42,009 nucleotides of DNA from Pirellulaceae bacterium. GTDB lineage: Bacteria > Planctomycetota > Planctomycetia > Pirellulales > Pirellulaceae. The notes under the pieces are model-generated. The model worked only from the letters and a program-made list of their open reading frames with translations, was not told where the DNA came from and searched no databases. Shown here piece by piece: positions 34,296 to 42,009 of this stretch (its first letter is position 1; each line of letters opens with the position of its first letter). The stretch is from positions 7,568 through 49,576 of the forward strand of contig JAKVBY010000004.1 of NCBI GenBank assembly GCA_022446825.1, in the 5' to 3' direction. The position numbers were made by a program, and so were the translations under genes.

Positions 34296-34895
34296 ATGGC
34301 GCAGATTTCCGAATCCGTTGCCCGCGTCATCGAAGAGCTTGCCAAGCTTCCCGGGATTGGCCGCAAATCAGCAGAGCGTTTGGCATATCACTTATTGAGA
34401 GTGAACAAAACCGAAGCGTTAGGGCTCGCAGAGGCCATACGCAATGTACGGGAAAACGTACGCTATTGTGAGATTTGTTTTAACTTAGCCGAAAACGCGC
34501 GATGTCAAATTTGTGTCGACCCAAAACGTGACCGTTCAGTTTTGTGTGTAGTAGAACAACCTCGCGACTTGATCTCGCTCGAGCAGTCAAGTGTCTTTCG
34601 TGGCCTTTATCACGTTTTGCTCGGCCGTATCGCACCTCTTGAGGGAACCGGTCCCGAACATCTCACCATTGATCCACTCGTCGAGCGCGTGCGCAGTGGC
34701 GAGTTTACCGAAATCATCATGGCAACAAATCCGACTGTCGAAGGCGACGGCACAGCACTTCACATCTCGAATTTGCTGAGTGACTTCCCCGTTCACGTCA
34801 CTCGCCTGGCGCGTGGCATTACTACTGGAAGTGTTCTGGAATACACAAATAAAGAAATTCTGGCTGACGCGATTTCCGGCCGACAAGGGTTTTAA
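34296..34895 (+). CDS. recR: Recombination protein RecR
   Basis: A 199-aa protein of RecFOR-pathway recombinational repair. Seen: the N-terminal helix-hairpin-helix [20 protein letters not shown], the four-Cys zinc finger [16 protein letters not shown], the Toprim domain [16 protein letters not shown] with [39 protein letters not shown], and the Walker-like [16 protein letters not shown] near the end. Length is normal. It starts 3 bp after the ybaB stop, consistent with translational coupling. All landmarks are intact. Confidence 0.97.
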   Translation: MAQISESVARVIEELAKLPGIGRKSAERLAYHLLRVNKTEALGLAEAIRNVRENVRYCEICFNLAENARCQICVDPKRDRSVLCVVEQPRDLISLEQSSVFRGLYHVLLGRIAPLEGTGPEHLTIDPLVERVRSGEFTEIIMATNPTVEGDGTALHISNLLSDFPVHVTRLARGITTGSVLEYTNKEILADAISGRQGF

Positions 34896-34944
34896 CGACA
34901 CGGACTATTAGGTCAACGCTCGCCATCAAAGGCTATTCAAATCA

Positions 34945-36432
34945 ATGCGTCTAGGTTTTGGTCTCCATCAAACACAAGTCCAGAAACAGGCTCTGGCTCC
35001 TCGCATGATCCAGTCGATGGAGATTCTCCAGCTGCCTATTCTGGCATTGCAGGAACGCATCGACCAAGAGGTAAGTGAGAATCCCATCCTCGAAGTTCAG
35101 GAGGTTGATCCCACCCTTCCTGAAGAGCAAGTCGAAACGGAAAAACCAGATGCCTTAAGTGACCAAGAAAAAGAATTGGTCGTCGACAACGACACAAACA
35201 ACACCGACGATTTCGAACGTCTCCTGGATTTAGACCGCGAAGTGCCCGATCACTTCGACGAAACGCCGCGCAAGTCCGTCAATCGTGTGCAAGAAGAATC
35301 TGACCGCAAACATGACGCCATGGCCAATGCGGAAGCACGTCAAACGACGCTCAGTGATTATCTCTTAGAACAGTTGGCGGAATTGGGGTTAGAGCCTGAC
35401 TTGCATCACATGTGCGAGCGCATCATTTCTACACTTGACCCTGCAAGCGGTGGATATTTCAAAATGAGCTTGCGAGACTTACTTCCACCAAACGCTGATG
35501 AAAGCCGGCTCGCGCTTGCCGAACGTGCGCTGCAGATTGTTCAGGAATGCGATCCGGCCGGAATTGCCGCACGTGACTTACGTGAATGCCTGCTGAATCA
35601 GCTGACCCTCAGCCAGGCGTGCTATGACGAATTAAAAATCATCATCGAAAACCACTTAGAAGATCTGCGCGACAATCGCCTCCCGTTAATTGAAAGGAAG
35701 ACAGGGCTCTCCGTCGAGCAAATTAATTTAGTTTGGGAAGAACTTCGAAAACTAAATCCAAAACCCGGTGCGAGATTTTCTGATGCTTATGTACCAACGG
35801 TCACACCAGACATCCGTATCGAACTCGGTGAAGATGGCACCTACAAGGTCGTCCTAGACGACTACCGAATCCCGACCTTACGCATTAGCAAATACTATCG
35901 CGAACGTTTAGCAAACGGCCAAGCAACACCGGAAGAAAAAGAATTTATCAAGAGGAAAATTAATTCGGCACAATGGTTAATCGAGTCAATTGAACAACGA
36001 CGAAGCACCTTAACTCGCGTTGCACAGGCCATCGTTGACTACCAGCAACGCTTCTTGATTGACGGGCCTGAATTTATCCAGCCGTTGAAAATGCAACAAA
36101 TTGCTGACCAAGTCGGCGTCCACGTTACAACTGTCAGCCGCGCGGTCGACGACAAATGGATCGAAACGCCCCGTGGAATTCTCGCCTTAAGAAAGTTCTT
36201 TGTTGGCGGGTCACGTGGCGAAGATGGAGACGATGTGGCGTGGGATCGCATTCGCATCAAACTACAAGAAGTAGTCGACAAAGAGGATAAGCAACACCCT
36301 CTCAGTGATGATGACTTAGTCAAGGCCCTGAAAAAACACGGCATGAATGTCGCTAGACGGACAATCACCAAGTACCGGCAAAAAATGGGAATTCCCAGTT
36401 CGCGTCAACGTCGTGACTGGTCAAATAAATAG
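34945..36432 (+). CDS. rpoN: RNA polymerase sigma-54 factor
   Basis: A 495-aa alternative sigma factor that needs AAA+ activators. Region I: RLGFGLHQTQVQKQALAPRM and SMEILQLPILALQERIDQEV with ENPILE. Region II is acidic (about 50-115). The core-binding domain contains DPASGGYF, VQECDPAGIAARDLRECLLNQL, LNPKPGARF and a long helix SAQWLIESIEQRRSTL. The helix-turn-helix (MQQIADQVGVHVTTVSRAVDDKW) and the RpoN box ARRTITKYRQKMGIPSS, close to the classical ARRTVAKYRE, are at the C-terminus. It follows recR by 49 bp, possibly in the same transcript. I identified no -24/-12 sigma-54 promoter in the window with confidence. Confidence 0.97.
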   Translation: MRLGFGLHQTQVQKQALAPRMIQSMEILQLPILALQERIDQEVSENPILEVQEVDPTLPEEQVETEKPDALSDQEKELVVDNDTNNTDDFERLLDLDREVPDHFDETPRKSVNRVQEESDRKHDAMANAEARQTTLSDYLLEQLAELGLEPDLHHMCERIISTLDPASGGYFKMSLRDLLPPNADESRLALAERALQIVQECDPAGIAARDLRECLLNQLTLSQACYDELKIIIENHLEDLRDNRLPLIERKTGLSVEQINLVWEELRKLNPKPGARFSDAYVPTVTPDIRIELGEDGTYKVVLDDYRIPTLRISKYYRERLANGQATPEEKEFIKRKINSAQWLIESIEQRRSTLTRVAQAIVDYQQRFLIDGPEFIQPLKMQQIADQVGVHVTTVSRAVDDKWIETPRGILALRKFFVGGSRGEDGDDVAWDRIRIKLQEVVDKEDKQHPLSDDDLVKALKKHGMNVARRTITKYRQKMGIPSSRQRRDWSNK

Positions 36433-36486
36433 CTTCGTTCGTCAAGCGTTCATTCCGCGACTCCGGATATTTGAAAACGCTGACAA

Positions 36487-37161
36487 TTAGATCGCCTCGA
36501 TGTGAAGCCCACGTCGCCTGCGTTCCTGACGACGAATATCATCAATGATGCCGGCAACTCTTTGCACACCATCGATACCATGCAACCAAAGTTCGGGATG
36601 GGAACGATCCGAAGAGGTGATTTTAATGGTCCCAACCCCTAGCAGTCGCTGCAGCAGACCTTGGGCATAAGTTACGTCATCGATGTCAATGACCTCAATA
36701 CGGTCTGTTACACGCTTCAGAATTCCGCTTTTATGGATAAAGCGTTGACTGGTGAGTTGGTAATGCACATGTAATTTTCGGTACAGTAGCACCATCATGG
36801 CGATAAACCAAAACACCGCAATCATCTCCAGTACGAGCAAAACGCCAATCTCCATCATCGCTCCTAAGATGACTGCGATCACGGACACCGCTATGTTGGA
36901 AAGCCAGATTCCCAACATCGCTTTTGCGGAGTAGCCACCTGTCCACAATTGTTCCTCGGGAATGCTGTCATCGAGCTGGGCGTTTTCGGCCAAACTCTGA
37001 AACTTTTCCTTGGGGCCGAGAGCATCTTCTTCGCTAGTACTCAGCCCTGACCGTTCTGCAGATACGTTCAGTGGGCCTCCCAAATTGACAAATCGTCTGC
37101 CGCATTCCTGGCAGAACTTCGCACCGGAAACGGCTTCCACACCACAAGATTCACATTTCAT
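36487..37161 (-). CDS. Zinc-ribbon / bacterial PH-domain membrane protein
   Basis: A 224-aa protein. An N-terminal zinc ribbon (CESCGVEA, then FCQECGRRF) is followed by a polar linker to about residue 68. Two adjacent membrane helices (about 79-102 and 104-125) precede a bacterial PH-like (bPH2) domain: KLHVHYQLTSQRFIHKSGIL, DRIEVIDIDDVTYAQGLLQRLLGVGTIKI, then HGIDGVQRVAGIIDDIRRQE. This is the YdbS/bPH2 pattern of membrane proteins of unknown role. It converges on rpoN (54 bp between stops). The ATG at 37161 precedes the first Cys pair directly, so the start is well supported. Confidence 0.83.
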   Translation of the reverse strand: MKCESCGVEAVSGAKFCQECGRRFVNLGGPLNVSAERSGLSTSEEDALGPKEKFQSLAENAQLDDSIPEEQLWTGGYSAKAMLGIWLSNIAVSVIAVILGAMMEIGVLLVLEMIAVFWFIAMMVLLYRKLHVHYQLTSQRFIHKSGILKRVTDRIEVIDIDDVTYAQGLLQRLLGVGTIKITSSDRSHPELWLHGIDGVQRVAGIIDDIRRQERRRRGLHIEAI

Positions 37162-37413
37162 CTGTCCAGCTTTCTCCGTTTGACAGCAAATCGGCGAGTA
37201 ATAGGCTCGCGCTTCCCCTGCTGAAAGGAAAGCAAAATCGAGAAAAACGCTTAAATCTTTCGCATTATTATACCGGGCATTGGCAAAACCGCCATCATTA
37301 CGGAAACTTCCTTCCAGCTACCCTACTTCGTTGATAAGATTCACTAAGCTATATTGATTGGATTCATTGCTGTCGCTGTGGCCCTATGACTAAGTCGGTG
37401 TGCTACCTGTTCG

Positions 37414-37881
37414 ATGAGATGTCCTTTCTGTCGTGTCGACAACGACCGAGTAATCGACTCGCGAGCTAGCGAAGACGGATTTGCTATTCGTCGGCGCCGT
37501 GAGTGTTTGCACTGCAAGCGGCGTTGCACAACCTATGAACGACTCGAAGAGTCGGTCATTAAGGTAATCAAAAAGGACGGTGTCCGCGAACCTTTCAGCC
37601 GTGAAAAACTGAGAGTCGGCCTAGCAAAAGCCTGCTGGAAAAGACCCATCAGCGACGAACAAATCGATGGCATTATCTCCAGAGTGGAAAGCCAAATCTA
37701 TCGAAGTACCGAATCCGAAGTCGAAACAGGACAACTTGGACAGCTGGTTATGGAACAACTCCTAAAACTTGATCAAGTTGCCTACGTTCGGTTTGCAAGT
37801 GTCTATCGAGAATTTGCTGACGTGCGAGATTTTGTCGATGAACTTCGCCCCATGCTCGACTCCAATCGGGTCGACAGGTAG
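37414..37881 (+). CDS. nrdR: Transcriptional repressor NrdR
   Basis: A 155-aa repressor of ribonucleotide reductase genes. The zinc ribbon carries Cys3, Cys6, Cys31 and Cys34 (MRCPFC, then ECLHC), with VIDSRASEDGFAIRRRREC between. The ATP-cone domain (about 49-138) starts VIKKDGVREPFSREKLRVGL and includes RVESQIYR and YVRFASVYREFADVRDF. ATP/dATP binding to the cone controls binding to NrdR boxes at nrd promoters. No nrd gene is in the window. The start is fixed by the first Cys pair. Confidence 0.97.
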   Translation: MRCPFCRVDNDRVIDSRASEDGFAIRRRRECLHCKRRCTTYERLEESVIKVIKKDGVREPFSREKLRVGLAKACWKRPISDEQIDGIISRVESQIYRSTESEVETGQLGQLVMEQLLKLDQVAYVRFASVYREFADVRDFVDELRPMLDSNRVDR

Positions 37882-37920
37882 ACCTTCGCTCTAGTAGCCA
37901 ATTCGAGCAGAACAACTCGC

Positions 37921-38320
37921 TCAACTGGCCAGATTTTGCACAGCCTCCGACTCAGAACCGAAGATCTCAAAGACCACTCCCTCGCATTTAAGAATGCGGA
38001 TCGCGTGACGGATTTGCTTGTTCCTACTCGAAAGCTTTAGAACTCCACCGGCGATAGAAAGCCGGTTCTTGACTCGAATCAACGTTTCGATGACACCCGT
38101 CGAGCAAAACGCAACGTGCTGAAAAATAATCACCATTTTCGACGGCTGGCGCTCATCAACATATAGATATAATTCCTGGCTGATTCCGTCCGTTCCCTAC
38201 CGACTATTCAGCATCCATGAGCAGTTCTTACCATTGCACGCGTTGATCGACATACAGAACAACATGCAAAACAAACACGACAACTTTACCATATCGCGTC
38301 ACTTGTATGCCTTCGAAAAG
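37921..38320 (-). pseudogene. Frameshifted STAS-domain (anti-sigma antagonist-like) pseudogene
   Basis: Two minus-strand frames carry complementary parts of one STAS domain. The upstream frame reads LFEGIQVTRYGKVVVFVL then VLYVDQRVQ and hits TAA at 38228. The downstream frame, in another phase, opens after TAG at 38197-38199 and reads ISQELYLYVDERQPSKMVII, FQHVAFCSTGVIETLI, IAGGVLKLSS and CEGVVFEIFGSESEAVQN before its stop at 37921. Together they match the usual beta-alpha order of STAS proteins, including the variable site around the switch serine (here CSTG). A frameshift plus loss of sequence near 38195-38235 separates them. A 71-aa remnant translated from the ATG at 38136 would lack the first strands of the fold. 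Confidence 0.6.
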
Positions 38321-38539
38321 CCGGTTGAGATTTGGTGGCTGGTCCCAGTTCGATGACTTGATTCCGCTCTCGTTCTCTCGTGAACGCATCGTTACTGCTG
38401 GAATCCAAATTTCCAACTCGCCGTTCCCACAATGCCGGAAACATCTAATGTCACGCGGAAAACCATCTGGCAGACCCTCTTGCCTCAGCAAATGCCAAAG
38501 TATTGTCTAGTAACATCCTCCCTCCAGAAGTGTGTAAAT

Positions 38540-39673
38540 CTATCTTTTTGGAATGTCATAGTCATACAACCGATATGTTTTCGTTAACTTCGCCCCACCT
38601 TTCTGCAACGTCTTGCGAGACAAATCATTACTTTCCAAAACCCAGGAAAATTCGGCTTGCTCGATGCCATAGTTTAATACATGGGGCTGTAACCAGTTCA
38701 ACATCACCATAGGAATTCCCCAACGTTGAAATTCAGGCAACACATCCGTAGCAATAAAACGCATCCGACCAATCTTCTGCCGTTTGTACAGTAGTCGTAC
38801 AAAACCGAAGGGAAATAGTCTTCCATCGATCTGCTTGATGCGGGGATTGTAATCAAGCATCCCAAAAATCGCCCCGATCGGTTTTCCGTCCACTTCCGCA
38901 ATGCATGTCAGTTCCGGTACGAGCAAATGTTTGAGCGTCTTGGCCATATGCTCGGCTTCCATGCCAGACATCGGAACATAACCCCACATCGCTCCACTGG
39001 CTTGATTATAAATATTTAAAAACGTGTGAACTTCTTGCTGAAAATTCGCCAGATTGAAATGACGCAACTTTACGTTGAAACGTTTCCTAGCCTCTCGTGT
39101 CACCCATTCCAGCTTCTTGTCGACAGTTCCCAGCATCTCTTTTTCCCCCCAAAACGCATACATGTCTTGGGTCTTGTAAAACCCATAATCCTCTACCAGT
39201 CGCTGGTAATAGCTTGGGTTGTAAGTCATTAGAAACCAGGCGGGCTCATAGAAACCGTCAACCAAGAGTCCCCATTCATAATGCAGGGACGGATTGGCCG
39301 GGCCTCGAATGGTCATCATTCCTTGTTCCGCTAACCAATTCTCAGCAGCCTGAAACAAGGCTCGAGATACGTCCGTGTCGTCGATTGACTCAAAGAAACC
39401 GAAAAATCCCCGCTTTTCCTGATATTGGCGATTGTGTTCTGGATAGATGATCGCTGAAATGCGTCCACACACCTCACCATCTTTAATGGCGAGAAATGCT
39501 TGTGATTCTCCTTGCTCGTAAAAAGCGTGAGATCGAAAGCCGACCAACTCTTCTTGGTTGCGCCGCAACGGAGGGGTCCAGTGAGGATCGGACCGGTGCA
39601 GTACCCAAGGTAAATTCAAGAAGCGTTTCTGCTCACGTTTATCGACAACTGCCTTGACCGTAACATCCGACAT
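38540..39673 (-). CDS. GNAT-fold acyltransferase, bacterial ceramide synthase-like
   Basis: A 377-aa cytoplasmic protein of the GNAT superfamily, in the YghO-like group. Seen: VDKREQKRFLNLPWVLHRSDPHWTPPL at the front, AFLAIKDGEVCGRISAII (GNAT beta4-like), FFGFFESIDD, MMTIRGPANPSLHYEWGLLVDGF, YNPSYYQRLVEDYGF, and a second GNAT-like half with ELTCIAEVDGKPIGAIFGMLDYN. The group includes bCerS, reported in Caulobacter to N-acylate sphingoid bases. The neighbour, divergently transcribed 322 bp away, is a serine-palmitoyltransferase-like alpha-oxoamine synthase, which fits a sphingolipid role. ATG 39673 has AGAG about ten bases upstream. Function is inferred from family and context. Confidence 0.75.
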   Translation of the reverse strand: MSDVTVKAVVDKREQKRFLNLPWVLHRSDPHWTPPLRRNQEELVGFRSHAFYEQGESQAFLAIKDGEVCGRISAIIYPEHNRQYQEKRGFFGFFESIDDTDVSRALFQAAENWLAEQGMMTIRGPANPSLHYEWGLLVDGFYEPAWFLMTYNPSYYQRLVEDYGFYKTQDMYAFWGEKEMLGTVDKKLEWVTREARKRFNVKLRHFNLANFQQEVHTFLNIYNQASGAMWGYVPMSGMEAEHMAKTLKHLLVPELTCIAEVDGKPIGAIFGMLDYNPRIKQIDGRLFPFGFVRLLYKRQKIGRMRFIATDVLPEFQRWGIPMVMLNWLQPHVLNYGIEQAEFSWVLESNDLSRKTLQKGGAKLTKTYRLYDYDIPKR

Positions 39674-39995
39674 TTAGAGTTCTCTTTCAATGATACGTTG
39701 AAATCGACGGTATGGAGTTGCTGAATCTGACGCATTTGTCTCCAAGCCTTCCCCACAAACATCATAGATTAAATGGATTGTGCTAGAAAACCATGAACAA
39801 AAACTCTCTCCAAAGTGTTAAGACAGTACGTTTTCCGCAAAATCAGCCTTCCCGACCTCGATCACCACACTTCCGCCTCGCATTTTTTCCCATATCTCCG
39901 GACTCCCGGCAGATCAACCTAGCGAACGCTGAATACTTACGGGTATCCTAATGGGTTGTCTGTTTTTTTCTTAACGCTAATTCGACACTTTTCCT
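39674..39995. other. Divergent promoter region
   Basis: 322 bp between the start codons of the GNAT and ACP-oxoamine synthase genes; it must carry both promoters. A T7 run lies at 39964-39970. No clear ribosome site precedes the plus-strand gene. I could not fix promoter hexamers with confidence. Confidence 0.4.
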
Positions 39996-41504
39996 ATGAC
40001 CATATCACCAAACTCAACGATGGCAGATACCGTCGTCGACGCTGTCATCGCCAACGTTAAAGAAGTTGCCAAAGAACGTGCCATCTCCATCACAGCAGAG
40101 ACCAATGTCTTGGAACTGGGCCTGGACTCCGTTGAACGTATGGACATCATTTCTCAGCTTGAACAGTCTTTTTCGATTCGCGTTCCCGATAGTTTGCTTC
40201 CAGAAATTGAAACTTGCCAAGAAATTGCTGACGCTATTGAAGAAGTACTGGAACAGCAAGGGAATGCCACCGATACACCACTGGAATACTACGATCTAGA
40301 ACATTTGCCAGAGTGGAAACAATTACAGCAGATGATCAACACCGTGGAAGCGACAGGCGAATCGAATCCATTCTTTGCTGTCCACGAGAGCGCAAGCACA
40401 AACAAAACGACAGTTGCCGGAAAAGAACTTATCAATTTTTCGGGGTTCAACTATCTGGGAATGTCGGGCAATCCAGAAGTTACAGCAGCTGCAAAATCTG
40501 CACTCGACGCCTACGGCACGAGTGCATCAGCCAGTCGTCTAGTTGCAGGAACCCGACCAGTTCATGTCGAGTTGGAAAATATTCTTGCAGACTTCACACG
40601 CAATGAAGCGGCCGCAACATTTGTGAGTGGCTATATGACAAATAACATTGTCATTGGGCATTTAATGGGGCCCGGCGATCTGATCGTTCACGATGAACTA
40701 GCACACAACAGCATTGTCATGGGATCCATTTTGTCGGGTGCTGAGCGACGTGCCTTCCCTCACAACAATATAGATGCTTTAAACGACATTCTATCTAATC
40801 TTCGCGGCCAATATCGGAAAGTCTTAATTGTCGTTGAAGGCGTTTACAGTATGGATGGAGACTTCTCCGATGTTCCCGCGTTAATTGAAATCAAGCATCG
40901 GCATCAAACTCTATTAATGGTCGACGAGGCTCATTCCATTGGCACAATGGGAGTTAACGGAAGAGGCATGGCCGAGCATTACGGAATTGACACGGTCGAC
41001 GTCGACATTTGGATGGGAACCCTAGGCAAAGCCCTGGGAGCCGGTGGCGGATATATTGCCGGTCGTAGCCATTTCATCCAATACATGAAACACACCTGTC
41101 CCGGAATGATCTTTAGTATTGGGCTGTCACCGTGCAGTGCAGAGGCTGCTTTAAAATCGGTCCAATTGCTTCTGGAGCAGCCCGATCGCGTGGCAACATT
41201 ACAATCTCGTGCCGCCTTCTTTCTAACATTGTTAAAACAGCGCGGAGTGAATACTGGTGACAGCAATGGAACTCCCATCGTACCTGTGATCCTAGGAAAC
41301 TCACTTCATGCCATTCAATCGTCACGCATGATGCATGAGCGGGGTGTCAGTGTTCAACCAATCCTTCACCCTGCCGTAGCGGAAGAAAGTGCACGTCTGC
41401 GGTTTTTCCTTAACGCATTGCATACTAATGAAGAACTCTCGGTAGCTGCAAAGGAATTGGTCGCCGTGCTCAAAGAGCTTGATCCCGCCTACCTACAGCC
41501 CTAG
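39996..41504 (+). CDS. Acyl carrier protein fused to alpha-oxoamine synthase (SPT/KBL/BioF family)
   Basis: A 502-aa fusion. Residues about 8-90 are an acyl carrier protein with the phosphopantetheine site Ser45 in LELGLDSVERMD. After a linker (90-140) comes a complete PLP-dependent alpha-oxoamine synthase: INFSGFNYLGMSG, GTSASASRLVAGT, His237 in DELAHNS, Asp310/His313 in MVDEAHSIG, Schiff-base Lys345 in TLGKALGAGGGY, and the C-terminal RLRFFLNALHT. Family members join an amino acid to an acyl thioester with loss of CO2. The fused carrier suggests an acyl-ACP rather than acyl-CoA donor. Serine would give 3-ketosphinganine. Start at 39996 or the ATG at 40020; neither has a clear ribosome site. 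Confidence 0.88.
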   Translation: MTISPNSTMADTVVDAVIANVKEVAKERAISITAETNVLELGLDSVERMDIISQLEQSFSIRVPDSLLPEIETCQEIADAIEEVLEQQGNATDTPLEYYDLEHLPEWKQLQQMINTVEATGESNPFFAVHESASTNKTTVAGKELINFSGFNYLGMSGNPEVTAAAKSALDAYGTSASASRLVAGTRPVHVELENILADFTRNEAAATFVSGYMTNNIVIGHLMGPGDLIVHDELAHNSIVMGSILSGAERRAFPHNNIDALNDILSNLRGQYRKVLIVVEGVYSMDGDFSDVPALIEIKHRHQTLLMVDEAHSIGTMGVNGRGMAEHYGIDTVDVDIWMGTLGKALGAGGGYIAGRSHFIQYMKHTCPGMIFSIGLSPCSAEAALKSVQLLLEQPDRVATLQSRAAFFLTLLKQRGVNTGDSNGTPIVPVILGNSLHAIQSSRMMHERGVSVQPILHPAVAEESARLRFFLNALHTNEELSVAAKELVAVLKELDPAYLQP

Positions 41505-41556
41505 TAACAAACACCATTGCCCAGTGAACTTCATGAGCAGCTGGTTACTCGCCCCA

Positions 41557-42009
41557 TCATTTCGTTTGCATTCGAAGCTGCGCGATGAACGTGGACAAAG
41601 AGCGGTGGAACTCCGCATTCGTCGCGCCATTGTGACCTATCCCATCCATCACAACAAACTCTTTTTGTGAGCTCGCCGCCGCATCATAAAGCCGTTTTCC
41701 CGATTCAAAGGGAACCACCTCATCGAGGTCTCCGTGACATTGCAACAGCGGGCCATTATAACAGGCAATCTTCTCGATGGATTTATATCGATTCCGCATC
41801 AACCAGCGCACGGGCAGCCACGGGTAATGCTCCGCAGCAACTTCTGGAAGCGTTGCAAACGTTCGATCCAAAATCAACCCCCGCGCTCCTTGTTGGGCAG
41901 CACAGTCCACCGCAACGGCCCCACCCAAAGAGCGTCCAAAAATTACGATGTCCGTCGTCTTCTTTCCGATCCGTTGCCCCAACCACCTATGTGCTGCACG
42001 TCCATCGGC
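41557..42009 (-). CDS. Alpha/beta hydrolase, 5' end beyond the window
   Basis: The last 150 codons of a minus-strand gene cut by the right edge; the frame stays open to base 42009. Seen: the nucleophile elbow IFGRSLGGAVA, a lid/strand part GLILDRTFATLPEVA, the catalytic-Asp strand LLQCHGDLDEVVPF and the catalytic-His region MDGIGHNGA. This is the ABHD12/13-like or serine aminopeptidase-like group of alpha/beta hydrolases. It converges on the ACP-oxoamine synthase gene (52 bp between stops). The missing N-terminus prevents any statement on export or length. Confidence 0.82.
   Translation of the reverse strand, partial: ADGRAAHRWLGQRIGKKTTDIVIFGRSLGGAVAVDCAAQQGARGLILDRTFATLPEVAAEHYPWLPVRWLMRNRYKSIEKIACYNGPLLQCHGDLDEVVPFESGKRLYDAAASSQKEFVVMDGIGHNGATNAEFHRSLSTFIAQLRMQTK

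Noticed and set aside
39964-39970. T7 run upstream of the ACP-oxoamine synthase as a terminator
   Set aside because: No stable GC-rich stem directly before it, and both flanking genes point away.
1-42009. Search for CRISPR arrays, IS elements, prophage genes, tRNA/rRNA genes or a replication origin
   Set aside because: No spaced direct repeats, transposase or integrase, phage structural gene, tRNA-like cloverleaf or DnaA-box cluster was seen by eye; dnaX and rpoN do not by themselves indicate an origin.

Overview
The window looks like chromosomal DNA of a planctomycete (Planctomycetota, probably Pirellulales/Pirellulaceae-like), with G+C near one half by eye. Reasons: a bacterial tetrahydromethanopterin (H4MPT) C1 gene pair (mch plus an Orf5-type ATP-grasp ligase); OleA/OleC olefin-type genes; a TPR/FG-GAP/ASPIC-UnbV protein; a PQQ-like propeller lipoprotein; many exported SGNH and alpha/beta hydrolases; a DUF3467 protein; and short planctomycete-style zinc-ribbon and STAS remnants. 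Gene density is moderate, with several 300-800 bp spacers. I see no IS element, prophage, CRISPR array, tRNA or rRNA gene.

Layout. 0.2-3.0 kb: class III aminotransferase and APC permease operon. 3.6-9.3 kb: a secreted SGNH-PHP fusion, a YjiK/SdiA-regulated-like propeller and a PQQ-like lipoprotein. 9.3-15.1 kb: a tandem DUF3467 protein and a run of exported hydrolases (alpha/beta hydrolase, SGNH hydrolase, second alpha/beta hydrolase, DMFase-large-subunit-like Tat protein). 15.2-17.0 kb: rnc and an MnmA/ThiI-like thiouridylase, overlapping by one base. 17.4-21.8 kb: HtrA protease, PhoR-like kinase, PhoU and PhoB-like regulator, with a candidate Pho box before phoU. 21.8-24.8 kb: a large TPR/FG-GAP/UnbV protein. 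25.4-31.0 kb: oleA, a decayed zinc-ribbon/TM gene, then the tightly packed mch-orf5-oleC operon (ATGA overlap between the last two). 31.1-36.4 kb: DtxR-type regulator, SRP RNA with its own promoter, dnaX, ybaB, recR, rpoN. 36.5-38.5 kb: PH-domain protein, nrdR and a frameshifted STAS pseudogene. 38.5-41.5 kb: divergent GNAT (bacterial ceramide synthase-like) and ACP-alpha-oxoamine synthase fusion genes. The right edge cuts an alpha/beta hydrolase.

Most notable are: (1) coupling of H4MPT genes to an OleC-type ligase with OleA nearby; (2) a possible sphingolipid locus in which the carrier protein is fused to the serine-palmitoyltransferase-like enzyme; (3) an A9 run in dnaX after which both alternative frames stop within 10 nt, predicting a gamma-sized truncated product; (4) two recognisable gene remnants (STAS and zinc ribbon) in spacers; and (5) an 11-bp-periodic Pho-box-like array ahead of phoU-phoB. 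All calls come from reading the sequence. No similarity search was run.
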